DNA from: Chloroflexota bacterium
Lineage (GTDB): Bacteria > Chloroflexota > Anaerolineae > Aggregatilineales > Phototrophicaceae
Assembly (NCBI GenBank): GCA_023392115.1
Contig: JAEVZT010000188.1
Coordinates: 1-5,663 of the forward strand
Direction: 5' to 3'
Length of the DNA stretch: 5,663 nucleotides
This document shows, in pieces, positions 1 to 4,419 of the stretch (position 1 is the stretch's first letter; every line of letters starts with the position of its first letter). The notes under the pieces were generated by a model. It made no database searches. It saw only the letters and a program-made list of their open reading frames with translations, and was not told the DNA's origin. The position numbers and the translations under genes are program-made.

Positions 1-1583
1 GGATTTACCGCCGCGAAGGGAACGCGATGGCGCTGACGAGCGCGATCCCGTCGTCGGTCGGGACGACGTGGGTCAGCGACTCGGAGCTGGTCTTCGCTCC
101 GGCGGAAGGCAGCCTGCGCCTGATGAACCTCGACGCCGCCAACGCGCAGATCGTCCTGCTCGACGACAGCATCGACTACCGCCTGCCGTACCTAAACGCC
201 GAAGACGCGCTCGTCTTTTTCTCGCGCGATCCGGTCGATGATGCTGTCCCCGAAGGCTATGGCGTGTTGATGCGTCTGCGGCGCGGCGCGCAGCAGGTTG
301 AGACGATCGGTCAAGTGCCGGTCGCGCTGGCAGGCTTACGCTGGACGCCCGACGGTTCGCTGCTTCTGGCGTTTCAGGGCGGGGTGATCGCCCTGTTCGA
401 CCCGCTGACCGGACTCGGCTTCCCGCTGCCGGTCGAAGGTGTTGTCGCCTACGCATGGGGCCCGCCCGTCGCGTCGCCCGCGCAGGCGGTATCGACGCTC
501 GCGCCTGCTCCCGAAGTGACGCAGGCGCCGATTGAAACACCTATCCCGGCGGAGACATCGACGCCGCAGCCCGTCAGCACGGTAACAGCGCTCGTCCTGT
601 CTTCCGACAGCTATTTCCTGTCGCCCGACGCGCGCGGCGTGCTGCAAGTCTGGCGCATGCCGTCGACCGGCGCGCCGGCAGGGCAGTTCACCGGCTCCGG
701 GTCAAGCATCAGCGAGTACGCAGTCGCGCCCAATGATGGCTCGGTTGTCTACGTGACCGGCGGCGAGATGTGGATTCAACCGTTCAACCGGTCGCAGCCG
801 TACCAGCTCGCCGCGATCGACAGTTTCGCGCCGACCAATCTCACCTTCAGCCCGGATGGAGCGCGGGTCGCCTATGCCGACGAAAGCAGCGGCATCTGGA
901 CGGTCGGCGTCGAGGGCGGCGATGAACCGCTGCTGGTGCTGCCGCACGTGAATCCCGGCGGGGCGGCTGCCGATACGCGCATCTACCGCCGACCGCGATA
1001 CGCCCCCGACGGCAGCAAGCTGCTGCTCGACGTGTACAGCGAAGGCGGCGTGGCGACAGGCGTGCTTGACCTGTCTTCGGGAATCGTGACCGACTCCCCG
1101 GCGGCGGACGACGACCCGCGCCCGAATCGCGCCGAGTGGCTGGCGGATAACCGCGCGTTCACCTACGTAGACGCGGCATCGCCGCCGGTCGCCGACGCTG
1201 GTTTCTACGTCTTCGATCCGCTGGCGGTCGGGACGGCGCCGGCGCAGTGGATTCCGTTCCCGTCAAGCAGCATCGTCAGGGGAGCGCGCGAAGTCCTGCC
1301 GAACCGCCTGCGCGTTTTGCTCGCCGAAGGCAGTGACCTGACCGCGCCGCTGCGGGTCGTCGACTTCGATCTGGCGGCGGGGACGCAAACCGACGTGCTG
1401 GCGATCGACGGTCTGATCGCGCCTCAAGTCTCGCCCGATGGTCGCTTCATCGCCGGTTATCAGGAGGTGGTAGAGGTCGATGGGACGCTGCTGGGATCGC
1501 TGGTCTTCGTCGACCTGCAAAACGGTCGCCGTTTCCACCTGACGCTGCCGGAACAGAGCATTTTCTTCCAGTGGCGCGGGTGA
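1..1583 (+). CDS. PD40/TolB-like beta-propeller protein, 5' end outside window
   Basis: The exact function is not recognised; a surface or periplasmic beta-propeller is the best description. Numbering from the ATG at 27 (518 codons), blade signatures of the PD40/WD40-like type are visible: WTPDGSLLLAF (106-116), FSPDGARVAYAD (274-285), YAPDGSKLLLDVY (325-337), WLADNRAFTYVD (371-382) and VSPDGRFIAGYQ (468-479). A Pro/Thr/Ala-rich linker (about 149-186) interrupts the repeats. The frame stays open upstream of ATG 27 to the window edge. The residues before it (IYRREGNA) read as the end of another blade, and the Met-27 form would have no signal peptide, so I treat the gene as 5'-truncated, with its first complete codon at 3. 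GAAGGG lies 6 nt before ATG 27, so a start there is not fully excluded. There are no cysteines and no catalytic motif that I can see. PD40 repeats in TolB-like proteins and peptidases usually mediate protein or substrate contacts. The stop is TGA at 1581, and no terminator follows. Confidence 0.8.
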   Translation, partial: IYRREGNAMALTSAIPSSVGTTWVSDSELVFAPAEGSLRLMNLDAANAQIVLLDDSIDYRLPYLNAEDALVFFSRDPVDDAVPEGYGVLMRLRRGAQQVETIGQVPVALAGLRWTPDGSLLLAFQGGVIALFDPLTGLGFPLPVEGVVAYAWGPPVASPAQAVSTLAPAPEVTQAPIETPIPAETSTPQPVSTVTALVLSSDSYFLSPDARGVLQVWRMPSTGAPAGQFTGSGSSISEYAVAPNDGSVVYVTGGEMWIQPFNRSQPYQLAAIDSFAPTNLTFSPDGARVAYADESSGIWTVGVEGGDEPLLVLPHVNPGGAAADTRIYRRPRYAPDGSKLLLDVYSEGGVATGVLDLSSGIVTDSPAADDDPRPNRAEWLADNRAFTYVDAASPPVADAGFYVFDPLAVGTAPAQWIPFPSSSIVRGAREVLPNRLRVLLAEGSDLTAPLRVVDFDLAAGTQTDVLAIDGLIAPQVSPDGRFIAGYQEVVEVDGTLLGSLVFVDLQNGRRFHLTLPEQSIFFQWRG

Positions 1584-1593
1584 TATGCACGCG

Positions 1594-1623
1594 TTTAGAC
1601 TCCTGTGTGTTTTCAGCTATACT
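1594..1623 (+). promoter_or_regulatory. Putative sigma70 promoter of the two-component operon
   Basis: A -10 box TATACT (1618-1623, 5 of 6 consensus) follows a -35-like TTTAGA (1594-1599, 4 of 6) with an 18-nt spacer, in the 79-bp gap before the response regulator. Transcription would begin near 1630, giving a leader of about 33 nt with a weak Shine-Dalgarno AGGA at 1647-1650, 12 nt before the ATG. The gap is visibly more AT-rich than the flanking genes. The -35 is poor, so activation by a regulator (possibly the response regulator itself) is conceivable but not shown. Confidence 0.4.
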
Positions 1624-1662
1624 ATGAATCGTTAACTCTGTGACGTAGGATATTAAGACGCT

Positions 1663-2346
1663 ATGGCTGGTGAACGGATTCTGCTTATTGAAGATGAAGC
1701 GCGAATTGCACAGTTTGTCGAACGAGCCTTGATCTACGAGGGCTACCGCGTGAGCGTCGCCCGTGAAGGGCAGACCGGCTTGGGCATCGCGCGTGACAAC
1801 CCGCCCGATCTCGTCATTCTCGACTGGATGCTGCCCGGTCTGGATGGGCTGGAAGTCTGCAAGCGCCTGCGCGCCGCCAGCGACGTGCCAATCCTGATGC
1901 TGACGGCGAAGGACGACATCAAAGACCGCGTGCAGGGGCTTGATGCCGGCGCTGACGACTACCTCGTCAAGCCATTCTCGGTTGACGAACTGATGGCGCG
2001 CGTCCGCGCCCTGTTCCGCCGCTCGACGCCGACCTCGCGCCCGGAAATCCTACGTTTCGCCGACTTGACACTCGACACCGGCACGCACCGCGCCTATCGC
2101 GGTGAGCGTCCGATCGACCTGACGGCGAAGGAATATGAACTGCTCGAACTGTTCATGCGCAATCCGCGGCAGGTGCTCACGCGCGACGTGATTTTCGACC
2201 GCGTTTGGGGCTACGACTTCGGCGGTGAAAGCAACATCATCGAAGTCTACGTGCGCTACCTGCGCCAGAAGACCGAACAGAACACCGAAGCGCGTCTGGT
2301 ACATACCGTGCGCGGCGTGGGCTACGTCCTGCGCGAAGAGGAATAA
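1663..2346 (+). CDS. OmpR/PhoB-family DNA-binding response regulator
   Basis: This is a 227-residue cytoplasmic transcription factor of a two-component system, the usual length for the OmpR/PhoB class. The receiver domain (about 4-118) has the acidic pair Glu10-Asp11, the phospho-acceptor Asp54 in VILDWMLPG, the switch residues Thr81 (LMLTAKDD) and Tyr100, and Lys103 in LVKPF, so it should be phosphorylation-competent. The winged-helix effector domain (about 128-225) carries the family's hallmarks: [12 protein letters not shown] (153-164), the region around [13 protein letters not shown] (174-186), the recognition-helix stretch [12 protein letters not shown] (192-203) and the wing VRGVGYVL (216-223). 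The start has a modest AGGA at 12 nt. The kinase gene begins 9 bp after the stop, so the pair is almost certainly co-transcribed and cognate. It resembles PhoB/MprA/ArlR-like regulators, but the specific ortholog and regulon cannot be assigned from sequence alone. Confidence 0.96.
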   Translation: MAGERILLIEDEARIAQFVERALIYEGYRVSVAREGQTGLGIARDNPPDLVILDWMLPGLDGLEVCKRLRAASDVPILMLTAKDDIKDRVQGLDAGADDYLVKPFSVDELMARVRALFRRSTPTSRPEILRFADLTLDTGTHRAYRGERPIDLTAKEYELLELFMRNPRQVLTRDVIFDRVWGYDFGGESNIIEVYVRYLRQKTEQNTEARLVHTVRGVGYVLREEE

Positions 2347-2355
2347 GCTGTTTCA

Positions 2356-3879
2356 ATGACCATTCGTGGCAAGCTGATCCTCTGGTATTCGGGACTGCTG
2401 GCGCTGATCATCATCCTCATGGGCATCAGTGTCTTCCTTGTCACGCGCTGGACGCTGATCAACAGCGTCGACACGGCGCTCAATGACACGGTCGATCAGG
2501 TCTTGGATAACAGTTCGGCGGAGCTTGTGCGCGAATTCGGCAGTCCGGCGCGGATTGTCATCTTCCTGCCGCAGCTTGACGTGTTTCGCGCGTCGGGCGT
2601 GGTCGTGCAGGTCTGGGATGTCAGCGACGAACCGGTGCTGCTGCGGGCGTCGAATAACCTGCAAAACTACTCCGATCCGCTCGATCGGTCGGCGCTGCGC
2701 GTTGACCGATCGCAGTTTCGCGACGCGCGCGACGAAAACGGGACCCAGTTTTACAGCTTCGTCAACGTTGCCACCGGGACGTGGCGCGTGGTGACGCGCC
2801 CGCTCGACATCTGGGGGCGTCCGGTCGTCATTCAGGCGGCGACCTCGTTCGAAACGATCAACTACGCGACGCGCGGCTTGGTCGCCATCATCACCGCGAG
2901 CGTCGGCATGGCGCTGGTCGGTTCGGTTGGCATCGGGCTGCTGCTGTCGGAGCGGGCGCTCAAGCCGATCGACAGCGTGACTCGCGCGGCGGAGCAAATC
3001 GCGGCGGCGGACGACCTGAAGACGCGCCTCGACTACCGTGGTCCGATGGACGAAATTGGGCGGCTGGTTCACGTCTTCAACCAGATGATGCAGCGGCTTG
3101 AGAACCTGTTCAGCGTGCAGCAGCGCTTCGTCGCCGACGTGTCGCACGAGCTGCGCACGCCGTTGACCGCGATTCGCGGGCATGTCGACCTGATCAAACG
3201 CTACGGCATGGACGCCGACTCGCTCGAAGCGATCGAGAGCGAATCGGAACGCATGTCGCGCATGGTGAGCGATCTGCTGCTGCTGGCGCGGGCGGACTAC
3301 GGCGGCTTGGCGCTCAACCCTGAGCCGCTCGACCTCGACGTGATCGTCAGCGAGGTCTTCAGGGAAGCGCGCGTGCTGGCGAAAGACCGCGACCTGAAGA
3401 TCACGGTCTTGGACTATGAGCCGGTGCGCGTCAACGGCGACGCCGACCGCTTGAAACAACTCCTGTTCAACCTCGTCAGCAACGCGCTCAAGTTCACGTC
3501 CGACGGCGGTCAGATCACGCTCAACCTGCGCAAGACCGAAACCGACGCCGTTATCGAAGTGCAGGATACGGGGATTGGCATCGCGCCGGAAGACCTGAGC
3601 CGGGTTTTTGATAGGTTCTATCAAACGGAACCGTCACGCGTGCGCAAGGGTGAAGGGGCGGGCTTAGGCTTGTCGATCGCCCGCTGGATCGCCGAGGCGC
3701 ATCACGGGCGCATCAGCGTCGAGAGTCAGTTGGGCGAGGGGACGACGTTCACAGTGACAATCCCGCACATTGAAGAACCGCAGCCGGCGCAGGCACACAC
3801 CGCAGTTACACGCACGCGCCTAAGCCTGCGCCGCCGTCCGAGTCAGCCGCCCGCGCCGCCACAGAAGACTAAACCGTAA
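2356..3879 (+). CDS. HAMP-containing membrane sensor histidine kinase
   Basis: This 507-residue membrane kinase is the expected partner of the adjacent response regulator. TM1 is about 8-30, an extracytoplasmic sensor region is about 31-173 and TM2 is about 174-197. A HAMP linker (198-250, beginning ERALKPIDSV) follows. The HisKA dimerisation domain has phospho-acceptor His264 in DVSHELRTPLTAIRG. The HATPase domain shows the N box with Asn372 and Asn376 (FNLVSNALKF), the G1 box DTGIGIAPEDL (from Asp404), the F box FDRFYQ (418-423) and the G2 box GAGLGLSIA (434-442), so every catalytic box is intact. The sensor segment VVVQVWDVSDEPVLLRAS with a following NLQNYSDPLD resembles MprB/ArlS-type sensors; its ligand is unknown. 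After the ATP-binding domain there is an unusual 36-residue Pro/Arg/Lys-rich tail (472-507). A GAGGAA at 2338-2343, inside the regulator's 3' end, can serve as ribosome-binding site, suggesting translational coupling. The last 11 bp overlap the convergent arsR-type gene. Confidence 0.95.
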   Translation: MTIRGKLILWYSGLLALIIILMGISVFLVTRWTLINSVDTALNDTVDQVLDNSSAELVREFGSPARIVIFLPQLDVFRASGVVVQVWDVSDEPVLLRASNNLQNYSDPLDRSALRVDRSQFRDARDENGTQFYSFVNVATGTWRVVTRPLDIWGRPVVIQAATSFETINYATRGLVAIITASVGMALVGSVGIGLLLSERALKPIDSVTRAAEQIAAADDLKTRLDYRGPMDEIGRLVHVFNQMMQRLENLFSVQQRFVADVSHELRTPLTAIRGHVDLIKRYGMDADSLEAIESESERMSRMVSDLLLLARADYGGLALNPEPLDLDVIVSEVFREARVLAKDRDLKITVLDYEPVRVNGDADRLKQLLFNLVSNALKFTSDGGQITLNLRKTETDAVIEVQDTGIGIAPEDLSRVFDRFYQTEPSRVRKGEGAGLGLSIARWIAEAHHGRISVESQLGEGTTFTVTIPHIEEPQPAQAHTAVTRTRLSLRRRPSQPPAPPQKTKP

Positions 3880-4219
3880 CGTGGTCGCCCTCCGCCTCGT
3901 GGACGCTGCCGCGTTCGAAGCCGCTCATGAGGATGTCGCGCAGTGAGTCGTCGGCAAGGGTGTAGTAGACGTGGCGACCGCTCTTTTTCCACCTGACAAA
4001 TCCCAGCTCACGCAGGTATTTTAACTGGTGCGAGACGGCGGGCTGATCCATGCCGAGGGCGCGTGTCAGCTCGGAAACGCACCATTCCCCGTCCGACAGC
4101 GCCTTGATCAACCGGACGCGCGTCGGGTCGGCGAGGACTTGAAAAAAGCGCGCGATCGATCGCGCGTCGTGGGACGGCAAAATTTCGATAACACTCGGTT
4201 TCATCGGAATTTTTGCCAT
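3869..4219 (-). CDS. ArsR/SmtB-family winged-helix transcriptional repressor
   Basis: This is a small DNA-binding repressor of 116 residues from the ATG at 4219. The family core is clear: FFQVLADPTRVRLIKAL (25-41), the alpha-3 segment DGEWCVSEL (43-51), the recognition helix QPAVSHQLKYLRELG (59-73) and the wing KKSGRHVYYTLADD (78-91). Family members dimerise and leave DNA on binding metal or on a redox cue. Here the alpha-3 motif keeps one cysteine (Cys47) where ArsR has Cys-x-Cys, and the alpha-5 SmtB-type Asp/His ligands are mostly absent. The C-terminus is rich in His, Glu and Asp (HEAEGDH, 107-113). The inducer is therefore open, and some relatives sense no metal. A longer form from GTG 4273 is possible, but that codon lies within the predicted promoter, whereas ATG 4219 has AGAGGA 10 nt upstream. 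The gene converges on the kinase gene (11-bp overlap at 3869-3879) and diverges from the secreted LysM gene, so autoregulation and control of that neighbour are plausible. Confidence 0.92.
   Translation of the reverse strand: MAKIPMKPSVIEILPSHDARSIARFFQVLADPTRVRLIKALSDGEWCVSELTRALGMDQPAVSHQLKYLRELGFVRWKKSGRHVYYTLADDSLRDILMSGFERGSVHEAEGDHVTV
4149..4166. repeat. 18-bp perfect palindrome inside the arsR-type gene
   Basis: The sequence CGCGCGATCGATCGCGCG is its own reverse complement over all 18 bp, centred on ATCGAT (4155-4160). It encodes Ala-Arg-Ser-Ile-Ala-Arg (residues 19-24) near the start of the repressor gene and contains two overlapping CGATCG hexamers. It may be a by-product of codon choice or a protein-binding site; nothing here decides between them. 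Confidence 0.9.
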
Positions 4220-4229
4220 AAATCTGTTT

Positions 4230-4235
4230 TCCTCT
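4230..4235 (-). promoter_or_regulatory. Ribosome-binding site fixing the arsR start at 4219
   Basis: On the minus strand this reads AGAGGA, a good anti-16S match, with 10 nt to the ATG at 4219. The alternative starts, GTG 4273 and ATG 4204, have no comparable site, which is the main reason for choosing the 116-residue form. Confidence 0.7.
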
Positions 4236-4252
4236 GCCGGTATCTGCCTCAC

Positions 4253-4280
4253 CGTATCAGAGAATATTGGCACGAGTCAA
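4253..4280 (-). promoter_or_regulatory. Putative promoter of the arsR-type gene
   Basis: On the minus strand a TTGACT -35 box (4280-4275, 5 of 6 consensus) is followed after 16 nt by GATACG (4258-4253, only 3 of 6) as the -10. Initiation would fall near 4246, giving a short leader that includes the AGAGGA ribosome-binding site. The strong -35 with a weak -10 makes this a moderate prediction. It would place the GTG at 4273 upstream of the transcript start. Confidence 0.45.
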
Positions 4281-4331
4281 TAGTACCGAAACGGACTTAA
4301 AGGTCACCCTTCGCGGGGTGCAGTTGACTCG
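4273..4331. repeat. 8-bp inverted repeat carrying both divergent -35 boxes
   Basis: CGAGTCAA (4273-4280) and TTGACTCG (4324-4331) are perfect inverted copies centred at 4302. Each contains the -35 hexamer of the promoter facing its own gene, so the divergent promoters are mirror images around a 43-bp spacer. The spacer holds two weaker dyads: GACTTAAAGGTC (4294-4305, one mismatched pair) and CACCC-N6-GGGTG (4305-4320). A regulator bound here could cover both promoters. Confidence 0.6.
4305..4320. promoter_or_regulatory. Candidate operator dyad upstream of the LysM-gene promoter
   Basis: CACCC and GGGTG flank a 6-nt centre and end 3 bp before the -35 box of the rightward promoter. Location and symmetry suit a repressor or activator site, with the adjacent ArsR-type protein as the obvious candidate, but it does not match an ArsR operator consensus that I know. 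A 5-bp dyad can also occur by chance. Confidence 0.25.
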
Positions 4332-4351
4332 CAAATGCTCTATGTTATAAT
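4324..4351 (+). promoter_or_regulatory. Strong sigma70 promoter of the LysM-protein gene
   Basis: TTGACT (4324-4329, 5 of 6) and a perfect TATAAT (4346-4351) are separated by 16 nt, close to the optimal 17. Initiation is expected near 4358, giving a leader of about 62 nt before the ATG at 4420. It is the best promoter match in the window and faces the secreted LysM gene. Confidence 0.8.
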
Positions 4352-4362
4352 CGCGCGGCAAC

Positions 4363-4393
4363 GGCGTGGGGACTTTGACCACGCCTGTTTTTT
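4363..4393 (+). terminator. Terminator-like hairpin with T tract in the LysM-gene leader
   Basis: GGCGTGG (4363-4369) pairs perfectly with CCACGCC (4379-4385) around a 9-nt loop, followed by TG and six T (4388-4393). This is the form of an intrinsic terminator on the plus strand. It lies between the strong promoter and the ATG at 4420, and no plus-strand gene upstream needs terminating. It begins only about 5 nt after the predicted transcript start, so it could be an attenuator or a 5'-end stabilising hairpin. TTGAC (4375-4379) can pair instead with GTCAA (4394-4398), a weak possible alternative fold. Confidence 0.55.
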
Positions 4394-4419
4394 GTCAATC
4401 AGGTGAGAGTGAAAATAGT

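Noticed and set aside
27..29. ATG 27 as the true start of the propeller gene
   Set aside because: The frame is open upstream to the window edge with blade-like residues, and there is no signal peptide after ATG 27. The GAAGGG before it is explained by Glu-Gly codons, although this start is not strictly excluded.
1603..1642. Two CTGTG copies (1603-1607 and 1638-1642) as response-regulator binding repeats
   Set aside because: The match is five bases and the 35-bp spacing does not fit the roughly 11-bp direct-repeat spacing typical of OmpR/PhoB sites.
2353..3624. 423-codon minus-strand reading frame opposite the kinase gene
   Set aside because: It is antisense to a kinase with all catalytic boxes intact. 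Its translation is rich in Arg, His, Asp and Gln with no domain, which is typical of a shadow frame in GC-rich DNA.
3869..4273. Longer arsR product starting at GTG 4273
   Set aside because: The GTG lies in the predicted promoter and lacks a good ribosome-binding site. The extra 18 residues do not look like family sequence, while ATG 4219 has AGAGGA at 10 nt.
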